Shown one piece after another: positions 46,581 to 60,880 of a stretch of DNA of 64,000 nt (position 1 is its first letter; every line of letters starts with the position of its first letter). Origin of the DNA: Cantharellus purpuraceus (Eukaryota; Basidiomycota; Agaricomycetes; Cantharellales; Hydnaceae). Made by a program: the position numbers and the translations under genes. The stretch spans positions 1,302,001 through 1,366,000 of the forward strand of contig JALBUN010000045.1 of NCBI GenBank assembly GCA_025174535.1, given 5' to 3'. A model generated the notes under the pieces. That model worked only from the letters and a program-made list of their open reading frames with translations, was not told the origin of the DNA and did not search any database.

Positions 46581-49500
46581 ATGCATCTTTATCTTCGTGA
46601 ATCTCCCAGAGCTCTCATCTTAATAACCAGCTCCGAAGATCAAAGGCAAGGTTGCCCTCGAAGAGCTCTCGTGTTTCATGCAGCAGAAGGATCACGGTCG
46701 GCGGCACAGGCCATTGTCGAATTTGTACCTAAAGACGAGGTTGACCTATCCGGCGTCGTAAGGCTCACCTCAAGGGCAGTCAAAGGATGCTTGGGGTTGA
46801 TCCAAATTGTTCAGAATGGCGAGAGACTTGTCCGTTCTTCTTTTGCTGTTCTGATGGACATTGACACAGACTTGTTTCTTGCTGTTGTGACGTCGTCCAC
46901 AGAGTTAGGAAACTTATGTCCTTCGGCCCAGTCACCAGAGAAAGTGTGCCGGATCCATGAGGTGGCATTCTACTCCCTTACATCTTCTTTGTATGACGAC
47001 CTCTCGGCCGCTTCAGATGGTCTCGCTAGTCCTGACTTTCAGGCAGACCAGATGATGCGAGATTCCCCTTACGCTCAGGTATCTGCACAAACGCCCACAA
47101 ACGTTTACGAGCATCCTTGTGCACCTTTGACCAAGATTTTGTCTTCTGGGACATTCTATCACGCTACTTATCCTCACTGGGATCTATCAACACGTCTGTC
47201 GGAGCGGCTGAAACGAGGAAGTAATGCTTGTGATGACCTGGGGGCCTTTGATCAGCGTTTTGTATGGAATGAATACATTGTCAGAAGCTTGTTGGACTTT
47301 CGAGACCAATTGGATCCTCTAGAGCGACAGGAGCTTGATCGATGCCAATTTATTGTATGTTCAGACATTAGTGCTGAGGCTACGTCGAGGCTAAATCGGT
47401 GTTATAAGACGCTTGCTATCCAGGGTTATGTCGGCATATTCACTGTGCCACTTCCTGCTCCTCCTCAAGCAGGGACTCCAATGATCGGTACTGTAGCTAT
47501 GATATCCAGACTGGGTTGGAAGCGTGCAGGCACGCGTTTCAACACGCGTGGTGTGGATGACGATGGCAATTGTGCCAACTTCGTAGAGGTATGGAGAGCA
47601 AGCTTTCTTTTGTTCCTGCCGTCACTTAATACGGAAACTCTCAGACAGAGACAATTTTCAACACAAACCATTTTTGTTTCAGCTATGTACAAGTGAGGGG
47701 CAGCGTACCATGTATGTCACATGTTGCCTTTGGCTTCCTGGGCTCAGTAGATGCACCCATCGTAGTGTTCTGGGAACAGCAGGGTCTTCAAACATTTGGT
47801 CAAAAAATCCAAATCACACGGCCGCAGGCAGCGTCACAGCCTGCCTTTGATCGACATTTTTCTCAACTTATTGACCAGTACTCTGCTGCTCATGCGATCA
47901 ATCTTCTGGGGACTAGAGAGAATGAAGCAATCTTGACATCAGCATATGTGCAACATCTTAAAGCTGGTCGAGCAGCTGGGGGAGAGGCTATTGGACTGAC
48001 TAATTTTGACTTTCATGCTATTGTCCGAGCCTTGGGTCATGACAGTGTGTCACGGGAACTCAGGTATGTCACTTGGTTGTATTCCTCTTAATCGCCCGCC
48101 TATGGTCTATCATTCTATATAGGAGGATGGATGACTTCCAGCGTGCTATGGATCGATTTGGATGGACAATCTGCGATCTAACCACAGGCGAGATTGTCAC
48201 CAACCAAACTGGTGTGTTCCGCACAAATTGCCTGGATTGGTGACGTTCTTCTGTTCCATATATCTGTATAACAACTGATTTCTATTCTTCAAGCTTGGAT
48301 CGCACCAACTTCGTTCAGGATATTCTCTCGAAAACGTCCCTTGAGCGCTATCTTCGTAATATTCGTGCTGATTGGACAACTTCTCTATCACTCTGGTCAG
48401 CGCACCGAGAGATGTGGGCTGAAAATGGTTGGTCATAGGCAACAAACAAACGCTATCAACCCTGAACCTTTTTTGCACAGGCGACGCTTTGTCTCGCATA
48501 TATGCAGGGACTGGTGTAAGTATTGTGCATACTCCGTTCACGTGGATCAATCAGCTCTCCACCAGGCACTAAATACCAGTTTCACACGAAGTGGTAAACG
48601 CACCTTAGCAGGTACGACACTGATCACACCTCATCCATGAAAATGGCTCATTTCCTGTAAGGCGTTCTCTCTGACGCAACGAAGAGCGTTTCCCGGGCGT
48701 ATATCAATAACTTCCAGGATAAAGGGAAACAAGCCGCTATCGACATGTTCTTGGTATGTGGGAAAGAGTCCGACTGCTAAAATGATTTCAATTAGCTGCC
48801 ATAGGGAAACCTCACACAGCAAATACCGGTCACTATTTTCGACCCTATTCATGATTCAGTACGAGCCGCTATGGCGCAAAGGTGGGTACACTACATCATG
48901 CGCTAGACATGTCATTTAATTTAGGTAGATTATCCGAGTATTCTACAACGGAATTTTGCACCGTTTTTGTAGGAACGTGGAACTTGAACGGACGAGTGCG
49001 CATATTGCTCTTAACGCTAGATGGGAAACTGAGATAGTAGTGCAGCCGCCGTCGGAATCGATCCTTCCTTGGTTGTTTCCTAGGTCCAGTGCGTAAATGA
49101 CAACGATGATCTGGTAGTCTCTTTTATAAGGATATTTGTCTAGGTGGTCCGGAGTCAGTGTTGCTCGTTTTTCTTGCTCCTCCATTTCCTCATTCCACTG
49201 GCAGCCCGGATCTATTCGCCCTTGGATTTCAAGAGATTGTTCCACTCACCGCGCAACAGATAATTCAAACTGATCCTGAGAAAATGTACGTTAAAGGTAT
49301 ATCGGGGTGAGAGGTTGATCTCCTATTGCTGTCTTCAGACGCATGTGGGAGACTGTTATTATGGACACCCTCACTCGAAGACCCAATAAAAGGGTGGATT
49401 ATGTCATTTTGAGAAGTGAACAGGTTTGGTGCTACTTTTATATATATATATGACGTGTCACTAAAGGTAGAGTTCGTAGTTGGTGGGAACTGCACTCATC

Positions 49501-50896
49501 CTACTTGTAAAATCGCACTTGGTGGGACATATCCGCAATGTAGAAGCTGCGACGAAGAAAGTGTGTCAAGTTACCTTTGCTGGGCGGAGATACTTTGACG
49601 ACGTTACAATTTTAGACGGGCCTACGAGGGATGTCTGGGAATAAAGGTGCAGTAGGAATTCGATTGGATTATCACGACACGAGTTTTTGTTTCGTCACCG
49701 CGCACTTTGCCGCTGGACATTTGAATGTCGAGGAACGAAACAACGATTACAGGACTATCGTCAGTGGCCTGCACTTTTTGAAGGGTAAAACCATTGGAAG
49801 TCACGAGTACATCCTGTCAAATTGATACAGTTGCTTTGAGGCTGACTTTTGTTCACAGGAACGTCATTTGGTTAGCTGATACGAACTATCGAATCGATCT
49901 GGAGAATGAACCAGTCCGTTCACTATCCCATGCTGGGGACTTCGACGCACTGGTAGCCGTAGATCAGGTTCGCAGCCTTCTTATCAGCCTTACGTGTCAT
50001 CTTCATTTTTGCAACCAGCTCAAGCAAGCCATGGATTCTCAAGCAGCATTTGTAGGATTCGAGGAAGGCCCTCTTCTTTTCCCTCCCACATATAGATATG
50101 ATGTCGGCACCGACAACTACGACACGAGTGAAAAATCGCGTATACCAGCCTGGACAGGTCTGTTTCCTTTGTATTTCTTTGTTAATGGTTCTGCTGATGA
50201 TGTCTTTAGATCGTGTGCTATATCGCGGAACGCAGCTAGATCTGGTCGTATATTCACGAGCAGAGCTCAAGGGGTCAGATCATCGACCGGGTTCGTGTCC
50301 GCGTCTTCTCGGTCTTGCCAGACAGTTCATAGCTCTTCACATCTTGCAGTATTTGCTATGTTCCGTGCTGTGATCAGAATAATCGATGATGTCAAACGAG
50401 CGGCTCTGAATCAGCAGCTCCTCCAGAGTATCAATTCTAATGCACACAATGAAAAGCAAGAAGCGAAGTTTACCGCACTGGCTTCCCGCAGCAACTTGGT
50501 GCACGTAGATCGTAAGGATTAATTGACAAAAGAGTCTGTGATACTGAAAACGCTTCTAGTACCACTACCAAGCAGTGATGATCAAGCCTGGTGGGATGGA
50601 CCAAGCAAGTTGATTCAAGTGTCAACTATGTATTATACTGAATAAATTCGTCATCAGGTCACCCCAATGGTAAATTTCTAACTCTGTCAACAACTCCCCA
50701 CAAGACAGCAAATCCATTCGACTCGTCTGATGACTCGACCGCTACATCATCGCCATCATCATCAGATGACGAGCTGTACAATCACGCGCAGAAATTGCAG
50801 ACTCCCATGATACCAGCGCAGAAGCCACCGCCTCCACCCCCGCTGAAACCAGCTATCAATATAATTCGGTCAGGGGAAGATGAGAATGGGACATAG
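46581..50896 (+). CDS. Synaptojanin-type phosphoinositide phosphatase (Sac plus 5-phosphatase domains)
   Basis: Fungal homologue of synaptojanin and yeast Inp51/52/53, turning over PI(4,5)P2 at endocytic and Golgi membranes. Start 46581 (MHLYLRESPRALILITSSED). The Sac domain includes WNEYIVRSLLDFRDQLD, RAGTRFNTRGVDDDGNCANF and the catalytic NCLDCLDRTNF (C-x5-R), whose second Cys codon is split by an intron near 48239. The 5-phosphatase domain follows: FVGTWNLNGR, FQEIVPLTAQQI, NKGAVGIRLDYHD, WLADTNYRIDL and ELKGSDHRP, the metal and catalytic motifs of the family. The C-terminus is Pro-rich (KPPPPPPLKPA), a likely SH3 ligand; stop 50894-50896. The intact C-x5-R suggests an active Sac domain, unlike that of yeast Inp51. 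Many exons. Confidence 0.92.
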
Positions 50897-51011
50897 GTTC
50901 ACTGCAAACATTCCTTGCAGTTATGACTACAGGTCTACAGGATATTACTACTCAAGACTCATGACCCGCCTAGACGTAGAGATACAGGGAAATAATATGG
51001 ACTATAGCTGG

Positions 51012-52812
51012 CTAGATGAGACCCTGCTTCTTCAAGTCATCGTATGTCTTCTTGTTGTACACGTTACCCTCATCATCCTCCAATTCTTCCATCGTTTCCT
51101 GCTGGAAAATTTCCTGACGCCCTTCTTGTTTGAGTTTCTCTGCCACTGAATCGCAAAGTTGAGTGAGTGGAGATAGGAAGAACAGAAAAAAAAAGCGTAC
51201 ATGATAATGCATCTTCAATGCGTGTGATTTCATGAAAATGCTTGGTATTCGGTAGGCCTAACGCACGCATACCGAAGGCGTGTCTCGATTCCTAACATAA
51301 TTTGCGCACAAGGATGTGAATTGACCTGCGTCGCGAATGGAAATGCTTGACATACCTGGAAATGACGGTCAAAATTCTTCCTGCCCATATACACATGATC
51401 TGAGCAAATTTCGCAACGGTATTCCACCCCCAAGCCATGCAGTTTATACAACCAATACGGAATTGGTTTACCATCCCATCCAAGCGGTAGTTTGAGGGGA
51501 TTGTAAATTTTCTCTTCCTCTTCCTCTTCCTCTTGCCCAGCCACCTGATTCCCATTAGTAGGGGGTGCTGTGGGAGGCTTGGCAGCTTCTTCAAGCTCGA
51601 GTTCACGCTCGCGTGCCGTTAGCGAAAAGCGACGCTCAACATTGGACTTTGTATCAGTAAGAACAGTGGATAGTGGGTGCAAGAGTGAGGTGATGAGATG
51701 TGTAAGCTTGGCCGCTGTGCGATATTTCGAGTGGGTGTCGTTGATGCGACCGTTAGCGTTGCCTTTTGTAGACACGGCTGAACCATTTGGATCGGCAGGT
51801 GCAGCAGCTGCACCGTTTGCTGCCTGGCGCTCAACAGCCTTGGTGTGCTTTTTGGATTTTAGGTGGGCATCATACACCGTCTGTTTCGAATACTGCTTTT
51901 GGCACGCTGAGCACCAGATGCCGGCAATGCTGTCGCCATCCTCACGTTTTACTGGGTCCCAGCCGTCTACTTTACCCTGATCCCAAAGACCGTCAAATTC
52001 GGCTTCTGCCTCCTTGTGTGTACGTGTGATATCGGTCAGGGGTTGAGTGCGTTTTGAAAAGGAGAGTACGTAGGAATGTAGTGCGGCAAGGTAGCTATTG
52101 GATTGTCATAATCGCATCATTGAAGACAACATATGGATAGACGCACACTTCGAAGTCCTTGGTCATTCGAGTCTCCTGAGGGAGGTCACGGTGGACTGGG
52201 CCATTCTGGGCAGCAAGAAGAAGGTCAAGATACTGAAGGTATGACAGCCGCTTTGGTAGATGCCGGAGATTGTTGTACGTGGAATGGTTAGCGTATAAAT
52301 CAAGATATCGACCATAGGCCTCCTCTCCCGAAAATAGCAATGAAATGGCTGTATAGTAGAGTAGGCTGAGTCAATGGGTTGGCACCAAAGGATACAGGAC
52401 ACAACGTACGGTCTTCCTCTTCAAACTCATCCTCTCCATCTGCAATGGGTTCATCAACTAGGGCCGAAAGTTCGAGCTCGAAGCCGCCTACGACGGAATC
52501 AGGGTACTTGTGATGATGTTCCTTTATCTTGACCAACCGGGAATAAAACTCTGCCAGCTCGTCCTGACCGCCATTAGGCTGTGGTGCAGAGAGGAAAGAG
52601 ATTTCGGCATTGCGTGCTTGCTCGTCGCTGTAGAGTGCGTTAAGGGCTACTGCCCTTGAGGAAATCCGGTCGAGGATTTGTGCAGCTTTGTGCTCATTGG
52701 CAAGGCGAACCTGGTGATTTGACTGAGGCTTGGAAAGAATGGTAGCCAGTGCGCGTTCAAAGCGTTCAATCTCCTCGTGCGTTTGCCGCTGCAAATCAAG
52801 CACGGTGTCCAT
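51012..52812 (-). CDS. PRP9: Splicing factor 3A subunit 3 (SF3A3/Prp9)
   Basis: U2 snRNP component required for prespliceosome formation. Start ATG 52812 ([20 protein letters not shown]). Blocks: [40 protein letters not shown] and [14 protein letters not shown] (the SF3A60 binding region), a C2H2 finger [23 protein letters not shown], and a second zinc finger region [20 protein letters not shown] followed by [20 protein letters not shown]. It ends [13 protein letters not shown], stop 51012-51014, the usual SF3A3 ending. An acidic run (EEEEEEEK) lies between the fingers. Head to head with eIF4A-III across 66 bp. Confidence 0.95.
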
Positions 52813-52878
52813 CGTTGTAAAACAAAGCAGAAAAGTCCGGCGAGTCTTTCTGGTTATAACTCCGACCTCACCTCCACC

Positions 52879-54505
<1,627 letters not shown>

Positions 54506-54724
54506 TATTTTAATTTTGTGCATGTTCCTGATTCTTTTACCTTCTCCTTGACTATGATGTATCAAAAAGGATGTGCGACAGGGAGGTCGTGCGTTATAAA
54601 TGCTGCTGTTTGTCCATGTCGTGTCTACATAGTAGCGAGGGGTTCTGCGTTATTTCAAATTGTAGAGTGACAAGATACAGTGTGATTTCTACTACACAAT
54701 ATAAAGCATATGGAAATAAGGTTG

Positions 54725-55251
54725 TCAATCAGTTTCTCCGATGTTATGCTTGCTTTTCAGTTTAATGAGCTCCTCTTCCCGCTTGGCTATGTCTGCCTTG
54801 GCTGCTGCAGCATCTTGTCGCGCAGGCATATGATACAGCACTAGATGGTACCATGAATCAGGTTTGTGACACGAGAGAACCTCGTCAACTACTGACCGAC
54901 GATATATCGTTCTTGCAAGTGGAATCCGTTCAAGTGCTCGAGCGCGTTCTTTGCCTGACGACAAGTGAGCATGCAGCCGAGTACATTATGAGGGCAACTG
55001 ACGTCCATCACGTCGTCAAATACAACAAAGGCAGTCCCTTTTGTTTTGGGCTCGTTTCCTAACCGCACCTGACGTATACCCCCATAGCGACCAAACAGAT
55101 CGTACAGGTCTTCGCCTGTGATTTGGTAGTTGAGATTCTTCACAAATAATATTCGGTTCGCCCCTGGGGGAAGTTTGGACTGTGAACGATGTAAGAGATT
55201 ATTCTTCGGGACAAAGGTCTTACATACGTTTTGACCTCGAGCGAGGGCCAT
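54725..55251 (-). CDS. SF3B6: SF3b subunit p14 (SF3B6)
   Basis: RRM protein of the U2 snRNP that contacts the branch-point region with SF3B1. Start ATG 55251: MALARGQN spliced (donor GTATGTAA, acceptor TTCACAG) to SKLPPGANRILFVKNLNYQI. RNP2 is ILFVKNLNY and RNP1 is TKGTAFVVF; LFGRYGGIRQVRLGNEPKTK precedes it. Remaining exons give AKNALEHLNGFHLQERYIV and LYHMPARQDAAAAKADIAKR, ending HNIGETD, stop 54725-54727. Length of about 125 residues equals the family norm. Third splicing-related gene in 4.3 kb. Confidence 0.93.
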
Positions 55252-55418
55252 AATCGCGCCAAACGCGTCTTTGGGCGGACGTCTAGTACAACCAGCCAGG
55301 CGCCGGACCCTGACAGGCCTGACTCCGAAGAGGCGGCTCAGGCCGCGGATGGCGTGCTTCGACGGTGGGTGATGATGAGAACAATGTTTTCAGGTACCTT
55401 TGGGCAGTGCCTTTTCCA

Positions 55419-57142
55419 ATGTCGTTTGCCACCCGAAATGCAGCTACAAGAACACTCAGGGCGATCTCCACGTCCTCTCACCCAGTCATGCCACCCACAT
55501 TCCCCTGTGTTGAGGCTCATGCCGTTCGTGCTGCCCGCATAGCTGCCACCGCTGCCAAACCTGCCTCAAGAACCCCCAATGCTGCCTCCTCCATTCCCTC
55601 TCCACAGCCAAAGAAAAAGCAACATTCGTCTTCTGTTAGCTCAACGTCCACCCTACAACCGCCTCCGTATTCCAGCGAACCCGAGCCACCCTATGCACGT
55701 CCAAGTCCATCGTCGTACAAGCTGTACCATAGCAATAATCCTTTGCCACTCACGTACGCTCCTCCCCTACCCTCTTTCGAGCTCGCCTACGAAACATGGG
55801 GCAACCTCTCCCCCGAAAAGGATAATGCGATCCTGCTATTTACTGGCCTCTCCGCCTCCTCACATGCAGCAGCTACACCATCGAACCCCACCCCTGGTTG
55901 GTGGCAGAAATTCATAGGACCTGGAAAGGCGCTTGATACTGACCAGTTCTTCGTTATCTGCACCAATGTCCTCGGAGGCTGTTATGGCTCTACTGGCCCT
56001 TCCTCTGTTGAACCTGCCACGGGCCGGCGTTACGCAACGCGCTTTCCTGTAACGTCCATTTTCGACATGGTCAGGGCTCAGTTCCGGTTACTCGACCATC
56101 TGAACATCCACCAGTTATATGCGAGTGTAGGATCTTCAATGGGGGCCATGCAGAGCTTGGCTGCTGGGTTGTTGTATCCCGAACGGGCGGGCAAGATAGT
56201 GAGTATCAGCGGGACGGCACGCAGTAGCCCCAGTAGTATTGCTATGCGCTTTGCCCAGCGAAGCGGTATGTTCCTGACTTCTCAAATCTGTTTCCTGCCT
56301 AACACATCCGGAACGGCAGTTCTCATGGCAGACCCAAATTGGAATAACGGATTCTACTATGATAGTCTGCCACCGCATACCGGGATGAAGCTTGCGCGAC
56401 GTAAAAATATTTTATTCCATTTGCAACCCAGACTGACTTGATGTGTTACAGAAATTGCCACCATCACTTATCGCTCAGGTCCGGAGTGGGACTTGCGGTT
56501 TGGTCGCAACTTCCGTGCCCTTCCAGAAGATGCCCAAATGAATCCACTTGATCCATCGAAACCCCGCCTTCCCCAGTTGTGCCCCGACTTCTTGATAGAA
56601 ACTTACCTGGACCACCAGGTGAGACGCTCCGATTACCGGATCAGTGTTGTGGGCTCATTTACGTTTCCTTATAGGGGGAGCAGTTTTGCCTGAAATATGA
56701 TGCCAATTCTCTTATTTACATATCTAAAGCCATGGACCTTTTCGACCTTACATTGGAAGCTCTCGAAGACCTTCAACTATCTCCCCGGAAGAAACCGCCT
56801 TTCCCGCCTTCCACGGCAAGCACGCCTACTCCCGCGCTGCATCTGTCATCTCTTGCGCAAGGCCTCGCCCCCCTCGCAGATACGCCTATCATGATCTTAG
56901 GCGTGCAATCGGACATTCTTTTCCCGGTCGAGCAGCAACGTGAATGTGCTGAAGCGCTGAAAATGGCGGGTAATCGCCGAGTGGTGTATTATGAGTTGGG
57001 AGGTGTGTGGGGGCACGATACATTCCTGTAAGTTAGGGGATGTTGTGTTGAAATTTATACGCTAACTCAACGCATCCTTGATTCTAGACTTGATGTCCAA
57101 AATGTGGGTGGGGCTATACGGGGATTCTTATCGATGAAGTAG
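55419..57142 (+). CDS. Serine/homoserine O-acetyltransferase family protein (mitochondrial, Cys2/CysA-like)
   Basis: Alpha/beta-hydrolase-fold acyltransferase of the MetX/MET2 group, acting in sulfur amino-acid synthesis. Start ATG 55419 gives [20 protein letters not shown], a typical mitochondrial presequence. Motifs: [40 protein letters not shown], the nucleophile elbow [69 protein letters not shown] (Asp) and WGHDTFLLD (His). The SVGSSMGA elbow and the presequence point to the fungal serine O-acetyltransferase branch (S. pombe Cys2, Aspergillus CysA) rather than homoserine-specific MET2. Stop 57140-57142. Five exons or so. Confidence 0.87.
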
Positions 57143-57372
57143 AGGCTATGTATGTATGATCTCATCATATGATGCAACAGATGTATTGAGTTCTCTTCAA
57201 GCGTGGTCGTCGCAGAATGCTGCTTTTCAGAACATAGTTATCAGTTAAGTCATCATGGGTTTACCGATCTAAGATAGAGCGACACGTGAATAAACCAGTT
57301 TTCCCGCGGTTTATCGATACACCTAAGAGCAGCTCTTATGTAATCGGTGGGAGTTGCCCTTTTTACTCTAGC

Positions 57373-60113
57373 ATGTCAGTTGTGGAAAACGAAAACTCTT
57401 CAGAGAGGCTCTCTCACAGCTCTATCACGATCCATCCGATGGATTCTCTTACACATATTGTCTCAGAAGGCAGTACACGCCCTTCTCCGTCTCAAGCAAG
57501 GCAGATCGTTGACCCCAATGACCCCGAAGCACGAGAGAGACAGAGGACAATGGATGTCGATCTGGCAGTGCAGATGTCAAGGGCAAGGAGAGGCAGTTCC
57601 AGCATCCAGATGCCAGGTCGCCAGCCATCCAGTGGCAATAGTATTTTCTCTGCCTCCCCTCTTGACTCTTCTGAGCAAGGTTTCGCTATTCTTTCACCGC
57701 ATGAAGAAGAAGCCTTAAGCTCGGCTGGGTCGGGGGGTATAGCTGGAGAGGGTATTGACCACGACGTATCCACTAATCTGCTCCATGTTGCAGCGGAAGA
57801 TCATCCCGGTATCCCTGGCAGTAACCCTTTCAATCTTACTACCATACCCACACACCTTTCTTCAGGGCAAGACCAGGATTTACTCTTTTCATTGAACCAG
57901 GACATCCGTCCAGAACTGGCCTCGCACGATGCTGCTGGGACTCTTCCAATGTATCAGCCTGCTGTCTACCGCTCCAACTTTGACTACTCACTCATGGAGG
58001 AATTCGGAAACGAGGAGAGGCGCCGCCTTGGAATAGGCTCTGCGATGCGACAGCGTGCTTTCCTGTCTCAGCCACGCTCGCACGATGCGCGAAAGTCAGT
58101 TGTGGCAACAGATGTGACCACGTCCATCCCTAGCACTACTTTCAATACTGCCGAACCAGCTGCAGACGCCGCATCAGAGCATCGCTCCAATAGTGAAGCG
58201 TCCCCAGATTTCACACGTCTCCGTCAGCGAAAGCTCTCTCAGTCCAACACTGTTCCTGGGACGCGGCGAGGCAAGACAGGCAAACTTGCTCTCTTTGAGG
58301 GAAACGTCAACGGTGTGCTAGGGGCGCCCCCACCCTCTCTTATCCCAGCCGCGTCCAGGCTTTTCCTTGGCGATGCCAACGACGGTCAGTACGCGGCTGG
58401 TCCGTCTGGGTGGGGAATAGGCTCCTCAGTAGGCATACATGGTCAGGGACACGACCGTCCATATCGATTTTCCTTTTATTCTAACACTCTATCTGCAACG
58501 ATCCACGCGCGGAGCTTGTCTGAGCTGCCTGCAGATGGTCAGACTTTTGAGGAGCTGTTCGCAGGCAAACGGCACTCTGAAGAAAGCGACCGTCACCCGT
58601 CTACAGAAGGTGGGGGTCCCGTCAATGCAACTAAACACGGCCATGGGGTAATGATCCCAACTCCTCCCTTGAAAAACTCTCGAGGTGGGACACCGAATGC
58701 GACTGCAGATGGTGGCCTAGGACCTACCATGGACAAGAAGGGACGCCTGCCTGACAATGGTATGGAAGATGATTGGGAAGGCAACACGTGGTGGTTGGAC
58801 ATACTAGACCCCACAGACGATGAGATGCGCATGCTGAGCAAGGTACGATGGATGTCCTTTCCTTGTAGCCGTCCCTGTTGGTAATTCGTCATTCGCGGCG
58901 CAGGTGTTTTCCATTCACCCGTTGACCACTGAAGACATCCAGATGGAAGAAGCTCGAGAAAAGATTGAGCTTTTCCGCAACTATTACCTCGTATGCTTCC
59001 GCTCCTTTGATCAGGACCAATATTCACCCACTTACCTTGAGCCGGTCAATATGTATATCATCGTCTTCCGTGAGGGCACGTTATCTGTACGTTTTGCAAT
59101 TGACCTACTTGTAGCAGCCCATGTTCATCGCTTTGCTACTCGTCTGTAGTTCCACTTCCGCCCTACACCGCACCCACAGAATGTCCGCCGCAGGATTGCA
59201 CAGCTAAAGGACTACATAAGTGTCACATCGGACTGGATCTCATATGCCCTCATTGACGACATCACCGACGCTTTTGGGCCACTCATTCAAAGCATCGAGT
59301 ACGAAGTGGACAGCATCGACGAGTTGGTTCTTATCTTGAAGGAGGCTGAGCAAAGCGATATGCTGAGGCGGTGAGTGGTCGTACGTTCTAGATAATACGT
59401 GAATATTCCTGAAATTGTGGTGTAGGATCGGGACTTGTCGCAAGAAGGTCATGGGGTTACTTAGACTGATGGGCAACAAGGCAGACGTGGTGAAAGGCCT
59501 GGCGAAGCGTTGCAATGAAAACTGGAGTATTGCCCCCAAGTCTGACATTGTCAGTCTCTAGTTTTGGGGTTCGATGACTTGTTTGACTCACTTTACCCCA
59601 GGGTCTCTACTTATCAGATATTCAGGTGTGCACCATTCCTCAGAAACTATGTTGCCCTCCGTTATTGGCTAACAAACGTCAACTAGGATCACTTGATTAC
59701 CATGACCCAGAACTTGAATCACTACGAGAAAATCTTGTCTCGATCTCACTCCAATTATCTCGCCCAAATCTCCATTGAGATGACAGATGCGAACAACCAG
59801 ATCAACGACGTCCTTTCCAAGTTGACGGCGCTAGGGACAGTGCTCATTCCTATGAACTTAGTGACTGGTGCGACTCTAGCCAGTTGTCCGGCACTATCAA
59901 GATCACAGCTGACAGTTCCACAGGGATATGGGGCATGAATGTCCATGTTCCTGGTCAAGACGTTACAACGGTTCGTGTGATTTGTCTCTCATCTACGACC
60001 TTCTCATCAATCTTGTAAAGGGTTATACGTGGTTTTGTTCCATAATCGGGGCTTTGGTTGGCTTCGGTGCCATTGCCTCATTCATTACGTATAGAATGAT
60101 AGTTTCCCAATGA
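57373..60113 (+). CDS. CorA-type Mg2+ transporter (Alr/Mnr2 family)
   Basis: Two-span magnesium transporter. Start ATG 57373 (MSVVENENSSERLSHSSITI) opens an approximately 480-residue disordered, Ser-rich N-terminus, followed by WWLDILDPTDDEMRMLSK and VFSIHPLTTEDIQMEEAREK, IELFRNYYLVCFRSF and FHFRPTPHPQNVRRRIAQLK. The long helix includes ALIDDITDAFGPLIQSIEYE and MTDANNQINDVLSKLTALGT. The first span ends in the signature G-M-N (GLWGMNVHVPGQD) and the second is WFCSIIGALVGFGAIASFIT. Stop 60111-60113. The large N-terminal extension is shared by yeast Mnr2 (vacuolar) and Alr1 (plasma membrane); the location here is not decided. Confidence 0.92.
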
Positions 60114-60880
60114 CATGTATCGCGTATGTTGTTACTGCTGTGTTTATACACTCAAGATTCTCTTGTGTGCTAATCAAGAAATGCACACGGTCACATTTGT
60201 GTGAGAGATTCGCAACTGCGTTTGTGGGTGGTGCATTCGCGATTGCTGAAGAGGCTGTTATATCGGGGGTCTTTATTCTATGGGCAGATCAGTGGACGAC
60301 ACCGAATACGAGGTGTAGACTACCTGGGGGATGTTCAGTCTGGGAGCCGAGTAAAATCGACCGACAGCTGCAAGGTGGACATCCCCACTGAGTATGGTAA
60401 TCTGGACTTGTTTCTTCACCGCAAATTCTTGCAGGCTGGCTAAGAATATTTCGTTCACGTTTGTGAGTGACTGTGCACCCTGCAATACTGTCAGTGGACG
60501 GAATGCGACATACAATGGTCGTTCAAGTCGTTTAGAAGCTCCGAAGAACCATCAAATGAAGAACCGATTAGCTTATGACATAGCTTAATGGGTGTGTCCG
60601 CTTATGACCTCGTCGTTGAGACGTGCAAACATTGCGTCGTACGTGGACTCAACACGCGTACATGAATTTTCTTCGTGATATTTATCGAAAGGCTTTCGTG
60701 TCATCGATATGCTCTACGCCTTACAATCTATCACTTCATGAGACAACTTCCGCGAGTGAAACTATCGTTCAACAGACAACCATAACGAACAGCATACAGT
60801 ACAGAACATGCAAAATCAATCGTCAGAGCGAGGCAATAGGATCAAGACTCGGAAAGCAGCATATGCATATGAATGGCATA
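60114..60880. other. 767-bp intergenic region between convergent genes
   Basis: 3' flanks of the Mg2+ transporter and the KDM5-type gene. Open frames of 60 to 90 codons on both strands have no recognisable similarity and no consistent splice signals. No repeat or RNA gene was seen. Confidence 0.45.

Noticed and set aside
49437..49452. TA-dinucleotide run as a possible microsatellite of interest
   Set aside because: Only about six units and located in an intron of the phosphatase gene; ordinary.
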